This document shows, one piece after another, positions 20,577 through 31,331 of a stretch of DNA of 64,000 nt (position 1 is the first letter of the stretch; each line of letters starts with the position of its first letter). The stretch is from Cololabis saira. Its lineage: Eukaryota; Chordata; Actinopteri; Beloniformes; Belonidae. The DNA is taken from assembly GCF_033807715.1 (NCBI RefSeq), contig NC_084590.1:4149577-4213576 (forward strand). The letters are read 5' to 3'. The position numbers and the translations under genes were made by a program. The notes beneath the pieces are model-generated. The model was not told where the DNA came from and ran no database searches. It saw nothing but the letters and a program-made list of their open reading frames with translations.

Positions 20577-21191
20577 AAAGCTGCAAGCAGCGATGAACGG
20601 GCCCTCGCACTCACGGCCACCGCCCCCCATAAGCATATCAGACATGACAACACCCACGACTTCCTATGACAAACCATTCAAAAGTTATGGGGGAAAATGA
20701 GAACTATGAAATATCGACCAATCAGAAGAAGGGGCGGGGCTAATTTGCACCAATTATGGTCAAGGACTCAAAACCATGTCCGATGACACCACCCACGACT
20801 CTCTATGTCAAACCATTCAAAAGTTATGCCAGAAAATAGGGACTATCAAATATTGACCAATCAGAATAAGGGGCGGGGCTAATTCAAGCCAATGAAGGTC
20901 AAGTATTCAATACCGAGTCCGATGACACCCCCACGAGTCTTTATGTCAAACCATTCAAAAGTTATGGCAGAGAAAAGTATTGTAGGGGGCGCTGTTGAGC
21001 CGTTAGGCCACGCCCATTAATGCAAACCATGAAATATCTAATTTATCGCCAGGCCTGGCTTGCGTGCAAAATTTGGTGACTTTTGGGGAACTATCAAATA
21101 TGGACCAATCAGATGAAGGGGGGGCACGCTTTTTGGCGTCTAGCGTCGTCACGGTAACACTTTTGAAAGAGAAAAGTAATGCGCGTCGTCG
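20577..21191 (+). mobile_element. AGCTGC-family repeat, rearranged copy b with long direct repeats
   Basis: It starts with the family end AAAGCTGCAAGCAGCGATG and is cut off inside the family sequence at its right side. The 18-mer CAGACTAAAATGATAATT occurs immediately outside both ends (20559-20576 and 21192-21209); three of its bases may belong to the element, leaving at least 15 bp of target duplication. Inside, the GGGGGCGCTGTTGAGCC block comes before the GGACCAATCAGATGAAGG block, the reverse of copy a, so segments have been shuffled. It encodes no protein. Confidence 0.85.
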
Positions 21192-21209
21192 CAGACTAAA
21201 ATGATAATT

Positions 21210-23590
21210 TATCATGATGAAATTGTTGATAAGTCAGAAAACATGGAAAGCACAACATGGCCACTTAAATAAGAGTCAGATAGAGAGAAGAGACTGCAGC
21301 CTGTCCAGAAATTAGACATTTAAAAGTAGTATTCAGTAAGATTCAGCGTGATTTATTTCGTACTAGGACAGATTTATAACATATTACTTTAATGATTGAG
21401 CTACACAACCCCACTGAAAGGCATATGATATACTGAGACCTAAATCACTTGTGCAGGGCTTTGTGACCTGTGCAGTACATATGCAATGGCACCATCACGT
21501 TTGTCTTTTAAAGGTGAACATAATGCTCATGCAGACATGAGGCTGACAAATTCAAGTACAAGATTAAGGGGAGAATGAAAAAGTGGCTTATTTCAAAAGC
21601 TGAAGTTATTCTTGGGGCAAACGTTACAGAGGAACTCCACCGTAAACTCACATATTCAGTGATTTTACCTGCTGATATCCATGCCAAAAAATAGACCAAT
21701 AACCCAATATAATATTTTAATTGTGTTTGCATTCTTTTATTTACTTTACAGCATAGGCCACAGTCAAGCCTTATCTTCCAAATGTTATCTATGTTACAAC
21801 ATACATTGACTCAATTTGATAACTACTCCATCAAGTTGCTGTTTATGTTTTTTCTTGCTTATGATGGAGAATTAGGCTCACAGTCAGCTGTGGTATTTTT
21901 TTTAATGCTTTTTCTAGAGTTTATGGATTATTCTTGTTTCTATTCTTGTTTCTTCTGGCGTCATGGATTAATCTGCAATGCAAGATAACAGAGTTTACGT
22001 GTCTACAGTAGACCGAGGCTTTAAAATGAAAGAGGTCATGACGGGTTCATATACTTAATTAATGAATCAAGTTGTGCCAGGTAAGGCACAACAGTTGTGA
22101 CTATAAATTTCTTTTGCATTCACTTTCGTTTGTTCTCTTTGAATCGTCACCCCCAGAAGCCTCCGTCACATCATGACACCAAACATGAAAGTATGTCTGT
22201 CAGGGTCAGATAGTAACCTATCTACAATAATAGCTAGTAAATGACTTTCTAACTATTCTCACATTGTTTCCTGTTTCCATTACCCTCTTTTCCTCATGTC
22301 ATCCTGCTCTAATAGGACCACTGTAGACTCAGTATATAAATTCTAACTTTGCTATTGAGATTTAATCGGGTGTGCAGGAGACCGGTTTGGCAGACTGAAG
22401 GGTCCTTTTGTGAGAGTCCCATCTGTTGGTGACACAAGGGCCCCAGATCTGGCACGGCCCAAATAAAAAAGAGTGGGGGTGTGGGAGGGATGACAGGATG
22501 GCAGGATGGACCGCTTCCCTCGGTGCAACCAAAAACCTCCCGGCCCTCTATTGTTGAATATCTGTCTAGACTATGTTGTCATAGCACACACAAACACAAA
22601 CACTGAGGGGACTGCAGGTTCAACGCAATCTGGAATTTTACTGCTGTCTTATATTCTATATGTTCATATCTCATGCTAATTCCTCTCGTTGAAACTACTC
22701 CAGTGCATTCGCCACATTATATAATCTCAACACAGAAAAGTACTTCATGAGAAGACAAAAATGTGTATAGAAGAAATATTCTATAATAAATTAGTTGTAG
22801 CAGTTTGATTAAACACAGTAATAACTTTTGACATACAATTAATTTCTTGTGACATACAGCCATACTGAAGTATCCAGGCAAACTTGCAATTATTAATATG
22901 ATGTTGGAAAAATCCAAACGCAGTTAAAATGAGAAGGTTTTTGCAGAAGAAATATTATTAGAAAAAAAATTTGCAATTGAGGAAAAAAAATGGGCAGTCA
23001 GATTTATTTAAAGAGCTCTGTGTCAAAAGTTCTCAACAAAACATATTCACCGGCACTTCGTTTTCTTTTTAATTTGCTTCAAACAATTAAATAATTATTA
23101 TTGAAGCATGAGCTAAAAAAAACACAGTGATGTACTAACAAGTGTACAAAAGTAGTTTAGCAAGTACATAATATATTTTAAGGGATCGATGTTATGATGA
23201 CATAACCTGCATGAATATGACAAATCCAAGCGTCTTTGGGTACCTAGAAAAGCGCTATTTAAAAAGTCTGTACTATTATGTGCATGCCAGTGGCAACACA
23301 TATTACAGTGCAGACAGAATGGCCCAAAGGGCATTTTGCATAAGCCAAACACAAGCCAAACAAAAAAATACCTCCTGTAAAGGGGGTGTATTCCAAGGCC
23401 CTGCCCTGAAAAAAAATCCAGAAAAAAAAAACCCCCTGAAAAGTAGAGAAATTTATTTTTTTACAAGAGTGTACAAGCTGTAGTGACATAACACATGGAA
23501 ACAAGGAAAAAAAAAACAAAGAACACCTGATAAAACGAGTAAAAACCAGTTAGTGAAGGCAATATATTAGTATCCAGTTTCCCTTTTATT
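21210..23590. other. AT-rich sequence, no gene seen
   Basis: About 2.4 kb with no recognisable coding, RNA or repeat signal. A palindromic-looking GTTGTGCCAGGTAAGGCACAAC is near 22070. Open frames are under 100 codons and without motifs. Confidence 0.45.
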
Positions 23591-23599
23591 TTTCTGCTT

Positions 23600-24180
23600 A
23601 TTCCACACTTTCTTCGTCTGTTAATGCGGCCCAAACTGTAACGTGCACCCAGACGTGCATCAAAACATGCAGCTCCATGGTGCGATAATGGCTATTACCT
23701 TTCTCCGTCAAAAGTGTTACTGTGGCGACGCTAGAGCCCAAAAAGCAAAATACAAAGCCAAATTCAATCGTAATTTGCTCGGCTGTACTTATTCATGGAG
23801 ACATCTTTCAAAGTTTCAAAGACACAGGACGTGTTGGACTACAGCATATTAAAACCTCATTATGATGGCTATTATGGTTTTTGAGATATTGAACTTTAAA
23901 TTATTTTATAATTTCAATGCTAATGTTTTACATTCTGATATTGGAGGTCTTTTGCTGGGCCACATTTTATGGCAGAGACATAATTTGGACCACAACATAA
24001 AAAAAAAAAGCCTCATTATGATAGAAATTACAGTTTTTGAGAAATTAAGGATGAATTTAACAGGTCACACAGTGAAGATGGCCCCATTCATTCCTATGGG
24101 GGATGTTAGCATGGCGACGCAAAACGATCGATTCCTATGGGGAGCATAGGAATCAATGCAGTACAACCAGAAACACAGTT
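23600..24180 (-). repeat. Diverged relative of the AGCTGC family, minus strand
   Basis: The part at 23600-23745 contains GTTAATGCGGCCCAAACTG, CATCAAAACATGC and a GTTACTGTGGCGACGCTAGA block. These match the reverse of the AGCTGC family (compare 45660-45800). The rest carries ATTCCTATGGGG motifs that I do not see in the other copies, so this may be a related but distinct repeat. Confidence 0.45.
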
Positions 24181-24340
24181 ATTGTGTGTTTGTACTAGGG
24201 TGTCCATGAATGAGTAAAAATAAAGCCCACCACAAAATACATGAGATGTCCATCTCCAGTTGGACTTCTCCAGTTGGGAATGGGATTCTGCTTTATTGTT
24301 CAGACTAATTAATCACTAGTCGCCAACCTATGCTGTTTAG

Positions 24341-25094
24341 TAGGGATGGGAATCGAGAACCAGTTCCTTGGAACTGTTTGCAAATTTTGCAAACGATTCC
24401 CTTTTCAATTCCAATAGGCACAAATGACGTCATCACGCACGTTGTGTAGCTTACGCACATAGCGCAGTATCTTGCGTAAGCTACCAGTCAATAGTAAAAA
24501 TGCCCCCCAGGGGAAAAAACGCTCGAAAGTCTGGTTACATTTCAGTAAAAAAAATGAAAATAGGGTAAATTGCAATGCTTGCCAAGTGAATGTTTTTTTC
24601 AAAGGGAGTAAATACTACCAACACGCAAAAATATTTGCAGATCCTCCACCCCATCTGAGAGGGTGTTCTCCACAGCTGGAGACACCATAAGTCCTGAAAG
24701 ATCACCTATCCTTCCTGAAAAGCAGATACACTTATTTTTTTGCTAAAGAATTGTTAATTCCTCGTAGCTGACGAATGCAAATTTGCAAAATGCAGTTTGG
24801 TTGGATTTGACTTGATTGGATTTGTCACTGGCTGACATAGTTTTATGTCATCCAGGGCTCAGTTCATATATCCTTTTAAAAAGGAGAATTTTAATTTCTA
24901 TTAGAAAAATGTTGGACGTTCTCATGGAATTGCCACAGAGTAATGTGCAATTTATGTTGTATTTTGTTAATTTGTACAGAATAAAATGTATTTTAAAATT
25001 ATTGAAATTCTATATTGGTGATGTTAATCAACCTTTTGTTGTCCTTTCTTTCCAAATGAGAATTTATATAGAACCGAATCGTTAAGAAGAATCC
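24341..25094 (+). mobile_element. Internally deleted hAT transposon (BED end joined to C-terminal end)
   Basis: The left end reads TAGGGATGGGAATCGAGAACC, matching the intact hAT at 45893-46806. A BED-finger stretch KKRSKVWLHFSKK with C-x2-C (CNAC) lies at about 24511-24630. After fewer than 10 codons' worth of other sequence, a frame at 24654-24743 reads SERVFSTAGDTISPERS, the conserved C-terminal dimerisation block of hAT transposases. The catalytic middle is missing. The right terminus is worn (CCGAATCGTTAAGAAGAATC) and no target duplication is visible. The copy encodes no working enzyme. Confidence 0.8.
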
Positions 25095-25116
25095 TTGTAA
25101 ACCCTCAAATGCGCAC

Positions 25117-25560
25117 ATATTTTCATTTCAATTGTATTTATATAGCGTCTATAACAACATAAGTTGTCTCAAGGCGCTTTCCAGAGACCCAGAATATGAC
25201 CCCCAAGCAATTATTACATAAACACAACATAAACAATGGCAGGTAAAAACTCCCATAGTCGGAGAAAAACCTTAAGCCAAACAGTTCCCTTTAGGAGGGA
25301 AGAAACCTTGAGCAGGACCAGGCTCATAAGGGGGTCGGGGGGGACCCTCCTGCCGGAGGTCAACTGGGCAGAGCAGGAAAAGAGAAAACAGAGAGAGAAC
25401 GAATAACAGAGAAAGGGGAGACAGACACAATGGTTAACTGGTGCAATACAGGGATGACTATATAAACAGATGTAGACAGCAGGCACTGAGGTGGTCGGGG
25501 GGGACAGGCCAGGATGTTAGCAAGCATATAGCAGATATCTACACAGACGGGTGGTAGCAG
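25117..25560 (-). mobile_element. LINE 3' region, minus strand, about 440 bp
   Basis: The longest copy in the window of the tail family also at 2597, 9738 and 11586. On the minus strand it contains GAGCCTGGTCCTGCTCAAGG, AGTTTTTACCTGCCATTG, GTTATGTTT and GGGTCTCTGGAAAGCGCC, and ends in AATTGAAATG. It is probably the 3' untranslated part of an L2-like LINE or a SINE that shares that tail. No coding part is attached. Confidence 0.6.
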
Positions 25561-25599
25561 TAGCTTTGACTACAGGAGTCCTTAGCCTGCACTCATACC

Positions 25600-25665
25600 A
25601 GTTACCATTGAGGCGGTCGTTGAGGAGGTGGTCAACACCTACAAGTACCTTGGTGTAGCTTGAAC
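25600..25665 (+). pseudogene. LINE reverse transcriptase scrap (YKYLGV block)
   Basis: The frame reads EEVVNTYKYLGVA and then stops. The YKYLG block follows the YADD region in several fish LINEs. The next LINE scrap at 25695 is on the opposite strand, so the two do not form one element. Confidence 0.45.
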
Positions 25666-25694
25666 TCATCTTTAGGGGGATGGAGGTCTTAATT

Positions 25695-25905
25695 TTAGGA
25701 TGGAGCCAGCCTTCCTGCGTAATTGACTGGTGTACAGCAATACTGCATAAAGTTTACAAGATTATTGTTTGGATTAAAGTGTTCTAAGAGCCTCAGGATT
25801 GAATGGGGTTGGATTGTGTTAAAAGCAGATGAGAAGACAATAAATATTAGTTTATCATGTGCCCCCTTCCCCTCCACATGTCTAAAGAGGGACATACTGT
25901 ACACT
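25695..25905 (-). pseudogene. LINE reverse transcriptase motif A fragment, minus strand
   Basis: A minus-strand frame of about 69 residues reads HDKLIFIVFSSAFNTIQPHS, then LLEHFNPNNNLVNFM. FxDFSSAFNTIQP is motif A of fish LINE reverse transcriptases. Here the metal-binding aspartate is replaced by valine, so the copy is inactive even where the frame is open. The fragment has no flanking LINE domains. Confidence 0.7.
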
Positions 25906-26239
25906 TAGCTTTTAACTTAATCCAAGATGGCACTGCTCTAGTAGCGACTTGTTGCAGCAGCTCCGTTGATTCGTTTTACTTATTGTCTCGTTTTATCCGT
26001 TGGGCTATTTTTTGGTCCTGTTTTCTGTGGAAATGTGTTTTTTTACCGGGTCATGTTTGCCAAAACTGTGAGTTATTTCTGCTATTTTTCACCTGGTTCA
26101 TCACCCAGGCAACCACGCTCCATTGTTTAGTACCGTGAATAGCTGATAGCCCTCTGTAGCCAAGGGAAGCTAACCAACTAAAAGCCAGATGTTCCTCCCG
26201 AGCTGAAGAGGAGGATCTGATCATGACCTGATACACCTT

Positions 26240-27655
26240 CTACCACTGTATCAGCCTCTGGTACGCAGACAACCAGCAGTCACCCACACCACCAGACAGA
26301 TCTGGTCCCAAGAGTCGCTGGAGACTCTTAAGGACTGTTTTGACACTACCATTTGGATGTGTTCTGTGAGGACCACGGCTGTGTCACCAGCTGTGTCACC
26401 AACTACATAAACTTCTGTGTGACTCCACCATACCCACCAAGACAGTTAGAGTGTTTGCAAACAGCAAACCATGGATCACCCCTGACATTAAAGACCTGCT
26501 CAAGGACAAAAGGAGGGCCTTTAAGTCAGGAGACAGGGGACTGCTGAAGACTGTGCAGAGAGACCTCAGGTGGAAGATCAGAGAGAGAAAAGAGCAGCTA
26601 CAGGAGGAGGATAGAAGAACAACTGCAGCGGGACGACATCAGCGGGGTCTGGAGGAGCCTGAACACTATCTCAGGACGTAGCAAATCCAGACCTGCACTG
26701 GACATGGATCAGGACTGGGTGAATGACCTGAACAGGTTTTTCAACAGGTTCGACAAACCAGCCACCCCTCCCCTCACCCAACCAGCCCTGCTGCAACTTC
26801 CCCCGACTGCTCGGGGGAAGTTGCAGCTTCTGGGGGCAGGTGCTGCTCAAAGGACTCACACCTGAACCCCCCTCCCTGCTACTCCCCCTTGACAAAAGCC
26901 ATAGAGAGGCTGGTCCTCCACCACTTGCGCCTCCTGGTGAGCTCCTCGGCCGACCCACTGTAGTTCGCCTACCGGCCGAGCATCGGGGTTGAGGACGCCG
27001 TCATCTTCCTCATGCAGAGGTCCCTGTCCCACCTGGAGCGGGCTGGAAGCACTGTGGGGATCATGTTCTATGATTTCTCCAGTGCCTTCAACACCATCCA
27101 GTCAGAACTTCTGAGCGACAAACTGGACCATGCTGGAGTCTGCCAGCAGCTGACATCATGGGTCCTGCACCTCCTCACAAGTAGACCACATTTTGTGAGG
27201 ACAAGAGGCTGTGTGTCTGACACGGTGGTCTGCAGCACAGGAGCGCCACAGGGGACCGTCCCGGCCCCCCTCCACTTCACCGTCTACTACACGGCCGACT
27301 TCACACACCACACAACAACCTGCCACCTCCAGAAGTTCTCGGACGACTCCACCATCGTTGGTCTCATCAACAACAGAGACGAGAGGGAGAACCAAGAACT
27401 GAACCACAGATTTGTGGACTGGTGCCAGCGGAACCACCTCCAGATTAATGCTGGGAAAACAAAGGAGCTGGTAACGGACTTCCATCTGCGCAGTTCTTTC
27501 CCATACTGCGATACTTTTTATTTTTCATTCCAACGCATATACTGTTTATATTTTGAAATTATATATTTTTTACTTTTTTTTTACCCTTTCCCTGTATGTG
27601 TGTGTTGAGTGTACTGCTGCTGCACAAAGAGAATTTCCCCATTGAGGGAGAAATA
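26240..27655 (+). pseudogene. Rex1-like LINE, reverse transcriptase region with deletions
   Basis: Recognisable blocks in order: TRQIWSQESLETLKDCFDTT (about 26297), CVTNYINFCV, VRVFANSKPWITPDIKDLLK (about 26443-26500), KRRAFKSGDR, RSKSRPALDMDQDWVNDLNR, FFNRFDKP, then a frame at 27012-27520 with IMFYDFSSAFNTIQSELL (motif A, D present), STGAPQGTV and FSDDSTIVG (the YADD-type active site, here FSDD). The tract then jumps from a KTKELVTDFHLR block straight into the AT-rich 3' tail (ATTTCCCCATTGAGGGAG, ending 27655), so the C-terminal domain is deleted. Several frameshifts lie upstream of 27012. I assign Rex1 from remembered motifs. Confidence 0.8.
26790..26827. repeat. Perfect 17-bp hairpin in the Rex1-like LINE
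   Basis: GCTGCAACTTCCCCCGA at 26790-26806 and its exact complement at 26811-26827 are separated by four bases. Confidence 0.9.
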
Positions 27656-28424
27656 AACGACAATCTAATCAAATCTAACTTGACAACATCTATTGTTTTT
27701 CTTCCAGGTCCAGGAAGAATTTGTGGGGAGCATTAAAAGTCAGTTGGCCACCTCACGTAGCTCCAGGTTGATGGCTGCAAAAAAAGAAAAAAGTTTTTGG
27801 TCAGTCAATTGACACCACCAACTGCTGTCCAACTTCCTAAAGTGCTGATTGTCTGCAGTGTTTCTCAGGAGGAAGCCTGTCATGGAACACCAGTTACCTC
27901 CTTACAAGAGCAGAGACAGAACAAGCCTTAGATATCAGGATTGTTGGTATGTGGTAACCATCCTAACATTTGGTATTTATTAATACAAATGAACATTATA
28001 ATTTTGATAAATGTGGAATGTGATTGGTCTATCTCAGTTGTTTGAACTATTTACTGTATTTCAGCAACACATTGACTTGACAGAGAACAAAAATGCAACA
28101 CACAAAGCACACAGCAGGCAGAGTCCAGAGACAGGCAGGGTCGGCAATGGGAAGTCAGAGCGGAGAACGCTGGAGAGTCTTGCATCGAGATAGCTAAGAA
28201 CAATCTGGCAATGAGAGTGAGTCGAACAAGGGACTAAATAGTGGTAGAGTTAATGAGCGGCAGGTGTGTCCAGGTGAGTAGCAGGTGTGTGTGATTAGTC
28301 CTGATTGCAGAGGGTGGAGTGGAGTGTGGGCATGGCAGAGTCAATGAATGAACGAGTGACTGGGGAAGCTGAGTGCATGTCGTGACATGAGCTGAAGTGA
28401 CACACACACACATGTATACATATG

Positions 28425-28427
<3 letters not shown>
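27656..28427. other. No gene confirmed; weak exon-like and LTR-like signals
   Basis: TTGTTTTTCTTCCAG at about 27694-27708 looks like a splice acceptor, followed by an open stretch reading VQEEFVGSIKSQLATSRSSR. A second acceptor-like TTGTCTGCAG precedes 27860. Neither translation is recognised. From 28085 to 28387 the text is GC-rich and ends in CGTGACA, resembling the element at 43688-44015, but with no defined left end. Confidence 0.25.

Positions 28428-28514
<87 letters not shown>
28428..28514. repeat. (TA)n microsatellite
   Basis: About 80 bp of uninterrupted TA following a short TATG run. Confidence 0.95.
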
Positions 28515-28517
<3 letters not shown>

Positions 28518-29095
28518 ATAGAGGTCAGGGGTGTCAACTGGGGTGTGAAGCCCAGCTGAGGAGGCCCAACTGTGCATTGTGCTAAATTGCGGTGTCTGTA
28601 TGGGTGTGTGTTCCTGCAAGTGCCCAGCCAGTTGGCCATGTTCAGGGTGGGGCTGTCACTCCAGTCACCTTTTGCTGCCAACTACACTGGAGGGGAGAGC
28701 TGGGGGCAAGGTGGGAGGGGGAGGTCTGGCATGGCTTGAGAGCTAGTTAACACAGGGAAATGAAGCCGTGCATGTGTACAAGTGTTTGTGTACGCGGAGG
28801 AGTGTGTAAGTGTGCTCTTCCTGGGGTCACCTGGTCAATTAAATTCACATTTAGGATGAATGATTTGCAAACGATACACAGACAAGTGAGTGTCCCATCC
28901 TCCAGTGGTTTCTAAGTTCAGGACCAGTGTTGCCAGATACCCAAAACCAAGTTGTCGTACAGAGAGCCAAAAAAACTGGTCACAGGTCCTGGGCATCGGT
29001 GCTGTTGAAAGGGTTGGAGGCGCATAGAGACCCCTCTTCTTGCCTCTAACGTCTCTCCTTTTTGAAGCTCAGCCTGGGTTGGGGCAGATGTAGTT
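28515..29095. other. No gene seen
   Basis: Unique-looking, moderately GC-rich. No motif is recognised on either strand. Confidence 0.4.
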
Positions 29096-29099
29096 CCAC

Positions 29100-29860
29100 T
29101 TCAAGTCTCCCACTGGGCTTTGTTTGGTCCTCTCTATGATATAACTCCTTGTTTATCTCAGCTTTGGCATCAAGCACAGATGGATAACGCAGGAACATTT
29201 GGAGGTGAACAGTTGCATCCTTTACTTGTTAAAATTAAATCCATTTGCCCTAAAAGATGCCTGCACCCCAAGTTAAAATTGTGAATAAAATCAGAGTGTG
29301 GTCAGCACATACCGATAAAAGCAATTTATTCAGTGCCAACAACCTGGTTTAATTGGTTTAATAATCCACTAAAGTAGAGTTTCACAACCTCAGATAGTTG
29401 CTTGGATACATCATTTGAGCCTGTATGCAGAACGGTGTTTGTCAAAGCTACAATTTTAAGAGTTGTCTCTTTCAGATCGTTGACCACATTCTTAGGAAAG
29501 CAGAGGACTTTGATGTTCTTACCTCACATCCTCTGTACATCATTAATTTCAAAGTCACCCACAATCAAGCCTTTAGCTTTCTCTGTGGCCTTTTATTTTT
29601 TGACAGGTTTTCAGTCTTGACCTTTCTGCATTGGGATGGATGGTCATCCAACAGAGATCCTGGGTCCTTCAATGGTAGAGCAAATCTGTTCGGCAGTCTC
29701 ACACTCAGCTGTTTTGGAGGTTTGACCAGTCCTGTTTCCTCCCACGTACTGGGGTAGAAGAGCTCATAGGAAGCAAAGGCCAGTTGGCTTCACATATTTC
29801 AGCTTGCTGTTCCCGACTGTGATATGTCCTCCCACTTCCAGGACACATGATTTACTTCAG
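29100..29860 (-). pseudogene. LINE ORF1 esterase-like domain, minus strand
   Basis: On the minus strand the sequence reads VGNSKLKYVKPT, then LIVGDFEINDVQ (position of the GDS block of SGNH esterases, with the serine replaced by phenylalanine), KNIKVLCFPKNVVNDLKE and LHTGSNDVSKQLSEV (the GxND block), followed by a NFNLG segment. This order is that of ORF1 in fish L2/CR1-like LINEs. The lost serine and several stops make it inactive. The end nearest 29100 is uncertain. Confidence 0.65.
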
Positions 29861-29873
29861 ACAAATAATAATA

Positions 29874-30404
29874 ATTAAAGCTGCAAGCAGCGATGAACGG
29901 GCCCTCGCGCGTGCAATTTTCACCAATAAAAGTCAAGGACTCAAAACCATGTCGGATGACACCACCCACAAATCTCTATGTCAGACCATTCAACGGTTAT
30001 GAAGAAATAGGAAATAGGGACTATCAAATATCGACTAATCAGAAGGAGGGGCGTGGCTAATTCATGCCAATTATGGTCAAGGACTCAAAACTGAGTCAGA
30101 TGACACCACCCACAAGTTTTTATGTCAAACCATTCAAAGGTTATGGCAGAAAGTAGGAAGTATCAAATATGGACCAACCAGATGAAGGGGGGGGCGCGCT
30201 TTTTGGCGTCTATTGTCACCACGGTAACACTTTTGACTGAGAAAAGTAATGCCCATCGTCGCAGGATGGAGACACACATTTTGATGTATAACACACCTGG
30301 GTGCACGTTACAGTACGTCAAACCATATTGTGGAGCTTGAGGCACAAAGATTTATCTGTATGGACCAATCAGATGAAGGGGGGGTACGCTTTTTGGTGTC
30401 TAGC
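29874..30404 (+). mobile_element. AGCTGC-family repeat, right-truncated copy c
   Basis: It begins AATTAAAGCTGCAAGCAGCG after an (ATA)n-like run and matches copy a as far as about 30355. It then repeats the TATGGACCAATCAGATGAAGG block already seen at 30168, so part is duplicated. The right family end is absent and no target duplication was found. Confidence 0.8.
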
Positions 30405-31157
<753 letters not shown>

Positions 31158-31280
31158 CATGGACAAGCTCATACACATTTCTTCCTTCTGCTCTTTTCTA
31201 TAGACACTCGTTTGCAAGGCATCAAGACCTTATCATTCTGTCAAATACATACACATGCACATGATTGTGGAAATATATAC

Positions 31281-31288
31281 CCCCCCCC

Positions 31289-31329
<41 letters not shown>
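31281..31329. repeat. Poly-C then (CA)n
   Basis: Nine C at 31281-31289 followed by a CA array of about 38 bp. Confidence 0.9.

Positions 31330-31331
<2 letters not shown>

Noticed and set aside
29402..29757. Plus-strand frames of 72 and 110 codons
   Set aside because: They are shadows of a minus-strand LINE ORF1 remnant, which has the recognisable motifs.
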